Assembly (NCBI GenBank): GCA_963792885.1
Contig: CAWBXX010000003.1
Location: 1-64,000, forward strand
DNA length: 64,000 bases
From: DASWJZ01 sp963792885
Lineage (GTDB): Bacteria; Pseudomonadota; Alphaproteobacteria; Rhizobiales; Afifellaceae
Direction of reading: 5' to 3'
In this document: piece after piece, positions 27,356 to 37,423 of the stretch
Layout of the letters: every line of letters starts with the position of its first letter
Numbering within the stretch: position 1 is the first letter of the stretch
Notes under the pieces: generated by a model
What the model was told of the DNA's origin: nothing
The model's input: the letters and a program-made list of their open reading frames with translations, nothing else
Database searches by the model: none
Made by a program: the position numbers and the translations under genes

Positions 27356-27592
27356 TCAGCTCGCCTTGGTTTTCTTCTCTACCGCCTCAGACGCCATGGG
27401 CTGCGCGGGATCATGGTCGATGGCATGAGGCTTCTCGTCGTCGTCCTCAGCCATGCCCTTCTTGAAGGATTTGATGCCCTTCGCCACGTCACCCATCAGA
27501 TCGGAGATCTTGCCGCGCCCGAAAAGCACCATGACGAGCAGGAGTACGATGATCCAATGCCAAATCGAGAAACTTCCCATATCCGTCTCCAA
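27356..27592 (-). CDS. tatA: Tat translocase subunit TatA
   Basis: The 78-aa protein has MGSFSIWHWIIVLLLVMVLFGRGKISDLMGDVAKGIKSFKKGM: a membrane helix, the FGRGK hinge and an amphipathic helix. It is the pore-forming oligomer of the Tat system, first in tatABC, 26 bp before tatB. Confidence 0.95.
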   Translation of the reverse strand: METDMGSFSIWHWIIVLLLVMVLFGRGKISDLMGDVAKGIKSFKKGMAEDDDEKPHAIDHDPAQPMASEAVEKKTKAS

Positions 27593-27669
27593 AACCCCCG
27601 CTTGTCGCCTGTCCCCGCCGGCCGGGGCGGACTATCGCAAATCGCCGTCGCCCCTTCAATCGCAGCGCC

Positions 27670-28770
27670 TTAGCCGCCTTCCGGAAAGACTAACACGTCC
27701 CGTTCGTCAAAGGAGACGCGCACATCCGCGCCCGGCCCGAGCCCGTCTCCGGCGCGCGCTTTTGCCAGCAAATAGGTCTCCAGGCCTTCCACGGCCACCT
27801 CGAAAAGCTCCACCTCTCCGAGAAAATGCCGCGTGCGGATGCGGCCGGGCGTGCCTGCGCCTGCTTCGCTCCCCGCCGCCAGGAGCACGCCGCGCGGGCG
27901 GATCGCGACCACGATTGCGGCACCCTCCGCGTGGCCCGGGCAGGCGAAATCGGTGATCTGCGTTACCGCGCGGCCCGCCGTGACGGAGCCGGGCAGCTCG
28001 TTCAGCGCGCTGAAGAAGCGCGCCGCGAAGAGGCTCTGCGGCCGGTCGTAGAGGTCCTCAGCGCCGCCCTGCTGCACGATCCTGCCGCGGCGCATCAGCA
28101 CGATGCGGTCGGCCATGCGCATCGCCTCCTCCGGATCGTGCGTGACGATGATCGCCGTCGCGCCGGCTTCGCGCAGCACCGACAGCGTGTCGGCGCGGAC
28201 GCTGTCTCTGAGCCGGCTGTCGAGTTCGGAGAACGGTTCGTCCATGAGAAGCACGCCGGGTCGCGGCACGATGGCGCGTGCGAGCGCCACGCGCTGCTGC
28301 TCGCCGCCGGAAATTTCGTGCGGATAGGAATCCGCAAGATGCGAGAGCCCAACGCGCCCGAGCGCCGCTTTCGCCTCCTCAACGCGGGCTTTGCGGTCGA
28401 GCGCGGTCAGCCCGAACATCACGTTCCTCAACACCGTGAGATGCGGAAACAGCGCGTAGTCCTGGAACATCAGCCCGATGGAGCGCTTCTCCGGCGGCAC
28501 GAAAACCGCCGGCGAAGCGACTTCGCGTCCGTCGAGGAGCACGCGGCCGGACGTTGGCGCGTCGACGCCCGCGGCGATCCTGAGAAGCGTGGTCTTGCCG
28601 CAGCCCGACTGGCCGAGCAGTGCCACGATCTCGCCCGGCTGGACGTCGAGGTCGACGTTGTCGAGCGCCGTCACGCGCCCGAAACGCCGCGTCACGTTCT
28701 CCAGCGTCAGCCTTGAGGCAATGGTCGCGGCTGCGCGGCGACGCCGCTCGGCCGGAAGCGTTGAAGCCAT
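27670..28770 (-). CDS. ABC transporter ATPase, FbpC/PotA-like
   Basis: The 366-aa protein has Walker A GQSGCGKTT, Q-loop, signature ISGGEQQRVALARA, Walker B VLLMDEPFSELD and a C-terminal TOBE-like beta domain (VAIRPRGVLLA to RTRHFLGEVELFEVAVEG). This layout is that of import ATPases for ferric iron, polyamines or thiamine. No permease or binding protein is adjacent, so it is an orphan subunit in this window. Iron is the closest guess from the FbpC-like order, but unproven. Confidence 0.87.
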   Translation of the reverse strand: MASTLPAERRRRAAATIASRLTLENVTRRFGRVTALDNVDLDVQPGEIVALLGQSGCGKTTLLRIAAGVDAPTSGRVLLDGREVASPAVFVPPEKRSIGLMFQDYALFPHLTVLRNVMFGLTALDRKARVEEAKAALGRVGLSHLADSYPHEISGGEQQRVALARAIVPRPGVLLMDEPFSELDSRLRDSVRADTLSVLREAGATAIIVTHDPEEAMRMADRIVLMRRGRIVQQGGAEDLYDRPQSLFAARFFSALNELPGSVTAGRAVTQITDFACPGHAEGAAIVVAIRPRGVLLAAGSEAGAGTPGRIRTRHFLGEVELFEVAVEGLETYLLAKARAGDGLGPGADVRVSFDERDVLVFPEGG

Positions 28771-28812
28771 GCGCCGGGCTTATGGAGCGCTGCGGCGCGC
28801 CCGGCAAGCCAC

Positions 28813-29592
28813 CTAGTCGTCGCGGTGAGGCGGCTCGTCTGGGTCCGGGAGCTCGTCGGACGGCTCAGTCTCGGTGTCTTCAGTCGGCTCGGCTTCCAGC
28901 TCTTCCTCGTGCTCCGTCGCACCGTATTCGTCGAAGTCGGGCTCGAGAGGATCCTCGTCCTCGGCAAGCTCGGCGCTATCGTTCGGCGCCGGAAAGTCGT
29001 CGCCCGGTACGGCAAGCGACTCGATCAGTCCCGCGGCCTTGAGGTCCGCGAGGCCGGGAAGGTCGCCGATCGACTCCAATCCGAAATGATCGAGGAAGCC
29101 GGGCGTCGTCCCGAAGGTCACCGGCCGCCCCGGCGTACGCCGCCTGCCGCGGAGCCGGATCCAGCCGGCTTCGAGCAGCACGTCGATCGTTCCGCGCGAC
29201 ACCGCGACGCCGCGTACGTCTTCGATCTCCGCGCGCGTCACCGGCTGGTGATAGGCGACAATGGCGAGCGTCTCGACCGCGGCGCGCGAGAGCTTCTTCT
29301 CCTGCATGATGTCGCGGCGCAGAACGAAGGCGAGATCTTCCGCCGTGCGGAACGCCCAGCGGTTCTCGGTGCGGCGGAGTGTGACGCCGCGCCCCGCATA
29401 GGCCGACTGCAGCTCGTGGAGCAGCGTGTCGAGGTCGACGCCTTCCGGCATGCGAAGCGCGATCTCGTCGCGCGACAGCGGCTCGGCCGACGCGAAGAGG
29501 ATCGCCTCGAGCATCCTGAGATGCTGGCGATGATCTTCCGGCGCGAGGCTGCGCACGTTGGATTCGTCCCAGGCGGCAGCCGCCTCAGCCAT
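28813..29592 (-). CDS. scpB: Segregation and condensation protein B
   Basis: ScpB is a winged-helix dimer that works with ScpA and SMC in chromosome condensation. HLRMLEAILFASAEPLSRDEIALRMPEG, AVETLAIVAYHQPVTRAEIEDVRGV and RGRRRTPGRPVTFGTTPGFLDHFGL are diagnostic. The acidic tail (after residue 200) is typical of alphaproteobacterial members. I take the Met at 29592 (MAEAAAAWDES), which overlaps the scpA end by 8 bp and implies translational coupling. Confidence 0.95.
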   Translation of the reverse strand: MAEAAAAWDESNVRSLAPEDHRQHLRMLEAILFASAEPLSRDEIALRMPEGVDLDTLLHELQSAYAGRGVTLRRTENRWAFRTAEDLAFVLRRDIMQEKKLSRAAVETLAIVAYHQPVTRAEIEDVRGVAVSRGTIDVLLEAGWIRLRGRRRTPGRPVTFGTTPGFLDHFGLESIGDLPGLADLKAAGLIESLAVPGDDFPAPNDSAELAEDEDPLEPDFDEYGATEHEEELEAEPTEDTETEPSDELPDPDEPPHRDD

Positions 29593-30418
29593 TCGCCACC
29601 TCCGGAAGAGGCGCAGCGTCTTCGCGCGCCCGCCGCCGCACATAGAGCGGCGCAAACGGCGCGCTCTGCTTCAATTCAAGCTCCCCTTCCCGCACCAGCT
29701 CGAGGCTCGCCGAAAAAGCGCTGGCGCGCGCGGTCGAGCGAAGCTCCGGCTCCGCGAGGTATTCGATCAGGTAGGAGTTGAGCAGCTCCCACGTCTGCGT
29801 TGCGCCGATCATGCGCATCAGCCGCTCGCGCGCTTCCTGCAGCGTGAAGACCGGGCGCTCGGCGAGTATGACGTGGTTCGCGATGCCGCGGAGCCTGAGC
29901 GTCGCGTAGGCGGAGAGCAGGTCGTAGAGCTTCGCATCCCAGACGATGCGGGTATTGACCGAAAGCTGCTCCGGCGCGCCGCGGGGAAAGACATCGATGC
30001 CAAGCCGCGCGAAACCCATCAGCCGCCGGCCCGCCTCGCGGATCGCTTCAAGGTGTTTCAGACGGCGCGCGAGAGCTGCGGCCAACTCTTCGCCGCTCGG
30101 CTCTTCGTCCTCTTCTTCCGCTGGCAGGAGCAGGCGCGATTTCAGGTAGGCGAGCCACGCCGCCATCACGAGATAGTCGGCGGCGATCTCGAGACGCAGC
30201 TTCCGCGCCGCCTCGATGAAGGTGAGGTACTGCTCCGCCAGCGCCAGGATGGAGATCTTCGCAAGGTCGACCTTCTGGTCGCGCGCGAGCTGCAGCAGCA
30301 GATCGAGCGGCCCCTCGAAGCCGGCGACGTCGACGACGAGGCATTCCTCTGGCGCGGGGCTACGCTCTTCGAACTCGAAGACGGATGGATCGGTCACAAC
30401 GCGCGCGGGTTCAGTCAT
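29585..30418 (-). CDS. scpA: Segregation and condensation protein A
   Basis: This 277-aa kleisin bridges SMC heads. The opening VAGFEGPLDLLLQLARDQKVDLAKISI is the conserved kleisin N terminus, and YLIEYLAEPELRSTARASAFSASLELVREGEL forms the C-terminal winged helix. It overlaps the nagZ stop by four bases and scpB by eight, giving a tight operon SPOR-nagZ-scpA-scpB. Confidence 0.95.
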   Translation of the reverse strand: MTEPARVVTDPSVFEFEERSPAPEECLVVDVAGFEGPLDLLLQLARDQKVDLAKISILALAEQYLTFIEAARKLRLEIAADYLVMAAWLAYLKSRLLLPAEEEDEEPSGEELAAALARRLKHLEAIREAGRRLMGFARLGIDVFPRGAPEQLSVNTRIVWDAKLYDLLSAYATLRLRGIANHVILAERPVFTLQEARERLMRMIGATQTWELLNSYLIEYLAEPELRSTARASAFSASLELVREGELELKQSAPFAPLYVRRRAREDAAPLPEVANG

Positions 30419-31437
30419 GCCTGAGCCTGATCGAGCAGGAATTGGAAACGGCGCTCCAGCGCCTGCCGATCTTCAACCTCCGCCGCGCGGCGGAAGGCAA
30501 GCGCGGCATTCGTCCGGCGCAGCGCGTCGTCGGCAAGCTCAGGCACGCCGGCGGCGATCTCCCTCATCTCGTCCATCACGCCGTTGCAATGGAGAACGAG
30601 GTCGCAGCCGGCGGCAATCGCCCGCTCTGCGCGGCTGCGCAGCGTGCCGGTCAGCGCGCGCATGGAAATGTCGTCCGTCATCAGAGCGCCATCAAACCCA
30701 ATTCGATTGCGGATGATGTTAGCAATCACGGCGCTGGAAAGCGTCGCCGGCGCTGCGTCATCAACGTCTAAAAAGACCACGTGCGCCGTCATGCCGAACG
30801 GCGAGCGCTTCGCCAGCAGCCGGAACGGCGTGATGTCCTTTGCTTCGAGGTCCGCCATCGTGGCGTCGACCCGCGGCAGCTCTGCGTGGCTGTCGACGGT
30901 TGCGCGGCCGTGCCCTGGCATGTGCTTGATGACGGGAAGCACGCCTCCCGCAAGAAGGCCGTCGAGCTGGGCGCCGCCGAGCGTCGCCACCGCATCGACC
31001 GTCGTGCCGAGTGCGCGGTCGCCGATCGCCGCCGTCCCGCCTTCGACCGGGATGTCGAGCACCGGCAGGCAATCCACGCTGATGCCGAGCGATTGGAGGT
31101 CGAGCGCGATGAGCTTGGCGCCGAGGAACGCGGCCTCCACGCCTGAGAGCGGATTGTGCTCGTAGAGGCGTCCGTATGTGGCGCCTGGAGGATAAGCGCG
31201 GAGATGCGGTGGCCCGATGCGTTGAACGCGTCCGCCCTCCTGGTCGATGAGGATCGGCGCGTCGTCGCGCTGGAGCGCATTTCGGATCGCGTAGCCGAGG
31301 GTCCGGATCTGATGCGGTGTCTCAATATTGCGGGCGAAGAAGATCACACCCCACGGATGCGCGTCGCGCAGGAACGCCTTCTCGTCTTCCGAAAGCACCG
31401 TGCCCGCAAGACCACAGATAAACGCGCGCGAAGCCAC
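30415..31437 (-). CDS. nagZ: Beta-N-acetylhexosaminidase NagZ
   Basis: This 340-aa GH3 enzyme removes GlcNAc from anhydromuropeptides during cell-wall recycling in the cytoplasm. The family motif KHMPGHGRATVDSH carries the His/Asp pair, and LMTDDISM carries the catalytic nucleophile Asp. No signal peptide, as expected. Situated between the SPOR protein and scpA, the order standard in Hyphomicrobiales. Confidence 0.94.
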   Translation of the reverse strand: MASRAFICGLAGTVLSEDEKAFLRDAHPWGVIFFARNIETPHQIRTLGYAIRNALQRDDAPILIDQEGGRVQRIGPPHLRAYPPGATYGRLYEHNPLSGVEAAFLGAKLIALDLQSLGISVDCLPVLDIPVEGGTAAIGDRALGTTVDAVATLGGAQLDGLLAGGVLPVIKHMPGHGRATVDSHAELPRVDATMADLEAKDITPFRLLAKRSPFGMTAHVVFLDVDDAAPATLSSAVIANIIRNRIGFDGALMTDDISMRALTGTLRSRAERAIAAGCDLVLHCNGVMDEMREIAAGVPELADDALRRTNAALAFRRAAEVEDRQALERRFQFLLDQAQA

Positions 31438-31452
31438 GCTCTTGGTACGGTC

Positions 31453-33712
31453 TTATTGTGTGACGAAGCAGTTACCGCCCGCGGCCTTCAGCGCTTCGCA
31501 TACCTTGATCGCATCGTCGCGCGACGCCCACGGACCGACCCGGACGCGGTAGTAGAGGCCCTTCGTCCCAAGATCGGCCTCTTGGATCACCGGATTAAGC
31601 TTGCCGAGGACCGACGAGGTACTGCTGCTGGATGTCGGCGTAGGACGCCTGCGCCTGCTCCATGCTCCGCTGCGAGCTCACCTGAACGAGATACCCCTCC
31701 GGAATTGACTCCGCGGAAGTCGGGAGAGACGCCGCCGGCGCGGCAGCGGGCGTTGGTTCGGCAGCCGGTGTGTTTGAGCCGGTGAGGAGGTCGACGGGCG
31801 CCTCGCTTTCCGATGAGACCGGAGGTGGCGCCGCCACGGCGGCGAGGTCGGTCGGCTCCACGTTCGTCGAGTCCGGCGCCATCAGGTCGCCTGTCGGCGC
31901 CGGCGCTTCGGCGTTGACGGCCCCGGTGCTCATCTCAGCGCTTGCGGGTGGTGCCGCGTCGGGCACCGCGGCGGGCGCGGTCGGCGCAGCAGATGCCATC
32001 TGCTGCTCTCCGCCGGTTGTATCCTCGCTGTTGGCGACGATGGTCCCATCCGGACGCACGGTGAAGGTCGGCACGCGACGCGGCCCGAGCTCGTCGGTGG
32101 CGGCCGGCTGCTCCGATGCAGCATTCGTGGTGTCCGTGCCGTCGCCGAACGAGCCGTCTGCCTCCGACTGCGGCGACGGAAGAACAATCCGCGCCACCTC
32201 ACGCGGCTCCTCTGCATTGTCGACGACCTGCTCGTCAGCGGGCGGCGTATTGCCGGCGACACGGTTGTAAACGGCCTCGCCGACGGTCTCGCCGTCCGTA
32301 GCCGCCTGATCCGTGGGCGGCTCCACTTTCACCGGGCCTGCGTCAGCGGCGATCACAGGCGGCGGCGTCGCCGGTCCCCCTTCGGTGGAACGCAGATAGA
32401 GGGCAGCAGCACCGCCGATCAAGACGACAACGACGACGCCAGCGACAGTGATGAGGGCAGTCCGTAGACCCCTGCCCCGCTGCGCGGCCTGCGCGCGCGC
32501 CGCAGCGGCCCGTCGGCTCGCAGCAGGCACAACCGCCGCAGCAACCCTTGGCTCATCGCGCGGCGCCGGCTCCCCGCTCTCCCAGGGCTTTTCGTAGGAG
32601 GAACCGGGGAAGTCCGACTCCAGCGCCTCGGCAAGCCTGGCGTTGATTGCCGCGCGCTCGTCCTTGTCGTCGCGGGCCGGAACATCCTCGTCGAATTCCG
32701 GAAAAGCGTCCGCGATCCGACGCCGGCGAAGCGTTTCGGCAGCAATCGGGTCGTCCGCCCTCGTTTCGCGAACGGGCTCCGCCTTCAGGAAGGGGTCATG
32801 CGCGCGCGTCGCCCCGCGGTGGGGAGCGAAGAGCTCCGCATCCGAAGGCTCGTCATCCCCGAAGCCCGGAAGGCTCTCAACGCGCCGCGCCGCCTGAGGC
32901 GGTTCCGCACTCAGGGACTCTACACGCTGGGGCTCTGCAGGTAGAGGCTCTGCACGTAGGGGCTCCACACGCTGGGGTTCAAACTGCGGCGCAGGCGCCG
33001 CAAGATGGCTGATCTCAGGTGCAGCGCGATCCCACTCGGCATGTGCTTGGCCGCGGAAATGATAGTTGGTGCGGGCGGTGCGCGCCGGCATTTCTTCCGA
33101 CTCTTCGTCCCAGATCGACGCGGGCGCCTGCCGTTCGTCCTCGATGTCGAGCGGACGGAGGCGCGATACGCGCCGGCTCGGCCATCTCTCAACCGGCTCG
33201 TCGGCGAGCGGCTCCTCCTCAGGGGCTGCCGCCGCGATGTCTTCCGGCTCTTCGTCCGCTCCTTGGTCTTCGGTCTCCTCAATGTCGTCGTCGGGGTCCG
33301 GTGCTGCGAGGCCCGATGTCGCCGAAATGCGCTCTGCATGACGCTGCTCGAACTTGCCGAGCTGCTCTTCGATGGAGCGCAGCAGATCATCGGGGTCGCG
33401 GTCCACGGCGCGTGGCCCCGGTCGCTGCGGATGGCCGGAGCGGGATGCGCCTGCGCGCGGTGTCGAGTTGGCGCGGCCGCCAAAGGAGCTTTCAAGCTCC
33501 TGCAGCAATTCGGCTTCAAGCCCGTCCACGTACGCGTGCCGTTGGTTCGATTCGTTACGGGTCGTCATCTTGGGTTTCTCTGCCTTGGGCGTGGCAAAAC
33601 CGCCGTCCCCGCTCACGATGCGTGCGAGTTCGACGAGCGGATCCTCTTCCGCATCAATCTTGTCGGGCATCGCCCCCGAAGCCCGACCCGACTTTGGATC
33701 GCTTCCAGCCAT
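31453..33712 (-). CDS. SPOR-domain cell-envelope protein, frameshift near C terminus
   Basis: The protein (about 750 aa corrected) starts MAGSDPKSGRASG at 33712. It has an acidic, disordered cytoplasmic part of about 420 residues, one membrane helix (ALITVAGVVVVVLIGGAAALYL), a Pro/Ala-rich periplasmic linker and a C-terminal SPOR domain (YLVQVSSQRSMEQAQASYADIQ to CFVTQ). One extra C near 31620 truncates the given frame at 31595; the corrected end is 31453. SPOR domains bind denuded glycan at division septa. It lies upstream of nagZ. Confidence 0.88.
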
Positions 33713-33772
33713 ATGATCGGCCCTCAAATCTAGCTTACCGTGGGACTGCCGCGGTTTCACCCCATTAATGCA

Positions 33773-35536
33773 CTAATGCATCTCATCCGGGGCCTCGACC
33801 CCCAGTATGTTCAGTCCGCATTTCAGCACTGAGCCGACTGCAGAAACGAGGCCGAGGCGGGCTTGGCTCAGCGCAAGATCATCCGAACGGATAAAACGCA
33901 ATTGCGGCAGTTCCTTGCCGCGATTCCAGTGCGCATGGAAAGCACTTGCGAGGTCATGGAGATAGAATGCGACCCGGTGTGGCTCATAGCTCCGGGCCGC
34001 AATCTCCAGTGTTCTTGGCCAATCCGCCATGATTTGCAGAAGCGCGCGCTCGCCCTCGTCCTGGAGCAGCAGGAAGTCCGAATTAGCAAGTGAGTTGGAA
34101 TTGAGCGCAACCTGCGACAATTCCCCGCCCGCCTGCCGCATCACCGAAGCGGTCCGCGCGTGCGCGTATTGCACGTAGAAGACGGGATTGTCCTTCGACT
34201 GCTGCTGCACGGTGGCGAAGTCGAAGTCGAGCGGCGCGTCGGCCTTGCGGAAGAGCATGATGAAACGCACCGCCCCGGGCCCGACCTCCTCAACCAGCTC
34301 CCTGAGCGTGACGAGGTCGCCGGAACGCTTCGACATGACGATAGGCTCGCCGGCGCGGAAGAGCTTCACCAGCTGACAGAAGAGTATCTCGAGCGCCGCT
34401 TCGCCGTCGCTCATCGCCGTGACGGCGGCCTTCATGCGCTTCGGGTAGCCGCCGTGATCCGCGCCGAGCACGTCGATCATCCTATGGAAGCCGCGCAGAT
34501 ATTTGTCGTAGTGATAGGCGATGTCGGAGGCGAAATACGTGTAGCTTCCGTCCGATTTCAGCAGCGGACGATCGACGTCATCGCCGAAATCGGTTGAGCG
34601 GAAGAGCGTCTGCTCGCGATCCTCCCAATCCTCGGGGAGCTGCCCTTTGGGCGGCGGCAGCTTTCCGCGATAGATGAGGCCCTTCTCCGCAAGCGCCGCG
34701 ATCGCATCCGCGACCCGGTCGGAGGTCCCTCCCTGCAGGGACCGCTCCGAAAAGAAGACGTCGTGGTGCACCCCGAGGAGATCGAGATCGCTCTGGATCA
34801 TCGCCATCATCGCGGCGACTGCCCGCTCGCGGACGACCGGCAGCCACTCAGGCACCTGCAATTGGAGGAGCCCGCTTCCGAACTCGGCCTTGAGGGCCTC
34901 CCCGACAAGCTTCAGGTAGTCACCCGGATAAAGTCCGCTCGGGATCTGGCCGATCGCTTCGCCGAGCGCCTCGCGGTAGCGGAGGTAGGCTGAGCGGGCG
35001 AGCGCATCGACCTGCGCGCCGGCGTCGTTGATGTAGTACTCGCGCGTGACAATGTAGCCCGTCGCGGCAAGAAGGCTGGCGAGCGCATCGCCCACCACGG
35101 CGCCGCGGCAATGGCCGACATGTATCGGCCCCGTCGGATTGGCGGAGACGAATTCTACGTTGACCTTCGCGCCTGCGCCGATCCTGGAATGGCCGTAGGT
35201 CGCGCCGGCTTCGATGATCGCCGCCACCTGCCCTGCCCAGAAGGCTTCCGAGAGCCGCAGGTTGACGAAACCCGGACCGGCAACCTGGACCGAGGCGACA
35301 TCCGGATCGGCCTCGAGCCGAGCCGCGATCCTGAGCGCAAGCTCCCGAGGTTTCGCGCCGAGCGGCTTGGCCAGCACCATTGCCGCGTTCGTAGCAACGT
35401 CGCCATGCGTCGGGTCGCGCGGCGGCTCAGCCGAAATGCGCTGAAGCGCTTCGCCTGCTGACTCGACGCCTGTGGCGCCGACGACCGCCTCCACGGCGGC
35501 CCTGATCCGCTGTTCGAAGACGCTGAAGAGGTTCAT
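33773..35536 (-). CDS. argS: Arginyl-tRNA synthetase
   Basis: The 587-aa class I enzyme has the N-terminal Add1 domain, the ATP motif SANPTGPIHVGHCRG (HVGH for HIGH), MSKRSGD as the KMSK-type motif and a DALR anticodon-binding domain. It is complete. Followed by the SPOR protein after 60 bp. Confidence 0.96.
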   Translation of the reverse strand: MNLFSVFEQRIRAAVEAVVGATGVESAGEALQRISAEPPRDPTHGDVATNAAMVLAKPLGAKPRELALRIAARLEADPDVASVQVAGPGFVNLRLSEAFWAGQVAAIIEAGATYGHSRIGAGAKVNVEFVSANPTGPIHVGHCRGAVVGDALASLLAATGYIVTREYYINDAGAQVDALARSAYLRYREALGEAIGQIPSGLYPGDYLKLVGEALKAEFGSGLLQLQVPEWLPVVRERAVAAMMAMIQSDLDLLGVHHDVFFSERSLQGGTSDRVADAIAALAEKGLIYRGKLPPPKGQLPEDWEDREQTLFRSTDFGDDVDRPLLKSDGSYTYFASDIAYHYDKYLRGFHRMIDVLGADHGGYPKRMKAAVTAMSDGEAALEILFCQLVKLFRAGEPIVMSKRSGDLVTLRELVEEVGPGAVRFIMLFRKADAPLDFDFATVQQQSKDNPVFYVQYAHARTASVMRQAGGELSQVALNSNSLANSDFLLLQDEGERALLQIMADWPRTLEIAARSYEPHRVAFYLHDLASAFHAHWNRGKELPQLRFIRSDDLALSQARLGLVSAVGSVLKCGLNILGVEAPDEMH

Positions 35537-35596
35537 GAGGGGTCCCGCGGCCCGCGGCCCGTGACGCGCACGAATTCCGCCGCTTTGGGCCGCGCC

Positions 35597-36826
35597 CTAG
35601 CTCAGATCGGGGGTGTCGTCAAACAAGCGCTGATGTTCCGCGACAGCGTAGCGGTCCGTCATCCCGGCGATATAGTCGGCGACGCGGCGGGCCACGCCGA
35701 AGGCGTCGTGGCGCTCCAAACCTTCGGCCCATTCCTCCGGCATCCGGCTCGGATCGGAAAAAAAAGCCTCGAAGAGGTCCGCAATCAGCGCCTCCGCAAG
35801 CTTCACCGGGCGCATCACCGTCTCGTTGCGATAGACGTTCGCCATGAGAAAGCGCTTCAGCGCCACTTCCGACTGGGCCATCCCGCGAGAGAAGGCGACC
35901 AGGGGGCCGCCCGCCCGGCGGACAGCGTCCGCGCTTTCAACTCCGGCCTCCGCGATCCGGCGCGATGTCTCGGTCAGGACGTCGAGAATCATCGCCGTGA
36001 TCGTGCGCCGCACCAGCTCGTGAACGACCCGGGCGTGATCAAGCGCCGGAAACGCACCGTGGATGGCGGCGAGGATCGGACCGGTGAGCGGCTGCTCCTC
36101 GAGATCCGCGAGATGGATGAGACCGGCGCGAAGCCCGTCCTCCAGATCGTGGCAGTCATAGGCGATGTCGTCGGCGATTGCGGCGACCTGCGCTTCGAGC
36201 CCAGCGAAGACAGAGAGCTCCAGGTCCTGCCGCTCCTGGAAGGCGCGGATCGCGTAGGGAAGCTTGCCACCGGTGTAGACGCCCGCCGGCCGGCCGGCCG
36301 AATCGAGGATCGGACCATTGTGCTTCACCAGGCCTTCATGCGTCTCGAAAGAGAGGTTGAGGCCGTCGAAGAGCGCGTAGCGGTGCTCGAGCTCGCTGAC
36401 GACGCGGAGGCTCTGTGCGTTGTGATCGAAGCCCTCGTATTCGGAGAGCGCTTCGTCGAGCGCACGCTCCCCCGCGTGACCGAAGGGCGGGTGGCCGAGG
36501 TCGTGGGCAAGCGCCAGCGCCTCCGCCAAGTCCTCGTCGAGCCCGAGCGGTCGGGCGATCGAGCGCGCGATCTGCGCGACTTCGAGCGTGTGGATCAGCC
36601 GCGTGCGGTAGTGATCGTCGCCGTGCTGGATGAAGACCTGCGTTTTGTGCTTGAGGCGCCGGAAGGCGTTCGCATGAATGATGCGGTCGCGATCGCGCTG
36701 GTACGGCGACCGGAGTGGGTCTTCAGGCTCCGCGTGGATGCGGCCGCGCGAGGCTGCCGGGTCCGTGGCATAGGGCGCCCGCCGGCGCTCGCCGTTGCGG
36801 AGGAGCCCGCGCGGCAGCTCGACCAT
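35597..36826 (-). CDS. dgt: Deoxyguanosinetriphosphate triphosphohydrolase-like protein
   Basis: The 409-aa HD-domain protein starts MVELPRGLLRNGERRRAPYATDP. H in TRLIHTLEVAQIARSIAR and HD in AHDLGHPPFGHAGE form the metal site, with SPYQRDRDRIIHANAFRRLKHKTQVF as family signature. It probably hydrolyses dNTPs to nucleosides and triphosphate. A longer frame begins at 37228 but runs antisense through erpA, so it is not used. It is divergent from erpA. Confidence 0.93.
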   Translation of the reverse strand: MVELPRGLLRNGERRRAPYATDPAASRGRIHAEPEDPLRSPYQRDRDRIIHANAFRRLKHKTQVFIQHGDDHYRTRLIHTLEVAQIARSIARPLGLDEDLAEALALAHDLGHPPFGHAGERALDEALSEYEGFDHNAQSLRVVSELEHRYALFDGLNLSFETHEGLVKHNGPILDSAGRPAGVYTGGKLPYAIRAFQERQDLELSVFAGLEAQVAAIADDIAYDCHDLEDGLRAGLIHLADLEEQPLTGPILAAIHGAFPALDHARVVHELVRRTITAMILDVLTETSRRIAEAGVESADAVRRAGGPLVAFSRGMAQSEVALKRFLMANVYRNETVMRPVKLAEALIADLFEAFFSDPSRMPEEWAEGLERHDAFGVARRVADYIAGMTDRYAVAEHQRLFDDTPDLS

Positions 36827-36934
36827 CCGCCTCCCCTCGCCTGAGAGCCGCCGGCCGCGCCCGCCGAGTGCGGATTGACTACCGGCCCGGGCGTTCTTAG
36901 CTACAATGCAAATCGGAGCAAGAGCCGAAGAGCC

Positions 36935-37270
36935 ATGGACCAGCCGAGCGTCACGCTTTCCGACAGCGCCGTCCGCCGTATCGCCAGGATTCTGGCGGCT
37001 GAGCCGGCCGGCACTGCGCTTCGCGTCAGCGTCGAAGGCGGCGGCTGCTCCGGCTTCCAATATCGCTACGATCTCGTCCAGGACGATCCGGAGGCGGACG
37101 ACATCGTGCTCGTCCGCGACGGCGCCAAGGTTCTGATCGATGCCGTATCGCTGGACTATATGGGCGGCTCGGAGATCGACTTCGTCGACGACCTGATGGG
37201 CCAGTCGTTCCAGATCAAGAATCCGCACGCCGTCGCGTCATGTGGCTGCGGCACCAGCTTCTCGGTCTGA
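36935..37270 (+). CDS. erpA: Iron-sulfur cluster insertion protein ErpA
   Basis: The 111-aa A-type carrier has three conserved cysteines: C in GGGCSGFQYRY and CGCGTSFSV at the C terminus. It delivers Fe-S clusters to apoproteins; IlvD downstream is one possible client. The ATG at 36935 follows AGCC..GAAGAGCC. It is divergent from dgt, the standard alphaproteobacterial arrangement. Confidence 0.93.
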   Translation: MDQPSVTLSDSAVRRIARILAAEPAGTALRVSVEGGGCSGFQYRYDLVQDDPEADDIVLVRDGAKVLIDAVSLDYMGGSEIDFVDDLMGQSFQIKNPHAVASCGCGTSFSV

Positions 37271-37296
37271 GGCCGATTATCCTCGCCATCCTCGAT

Positions 37297-37397
37297 GTCG
37301 TCGTTGCCGGACTTGATCCGGCAATCCATTCAGCAACATTGATGGCAGCTGCGGGCGTTCCGGAATGGATGCCATGGTCAAGCCATGGCATGACGAC
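37297..37397. repeat. REP-like palindromic element, full copy
   Basis: Left hairpin GCCGG-ACTTGA-TCCGGC and right hairpin CCATGGTCAAGCCATGG, ends GTCGTC.../...GACGAC. The right stem differs from other copies (CCATGG instead of CCCGGG), with both arms changed together. Confidence 0.82.
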
Positions 37398-37423
37398 AAT
37401 TCTGGAACCTCTGCTCTAGCCCG

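Noticed and set aside
36827..37228. N-terminal extension of dgt
   Set aside because: The extension runs antisense through erpA; family length and motifs support the Met at 36826.
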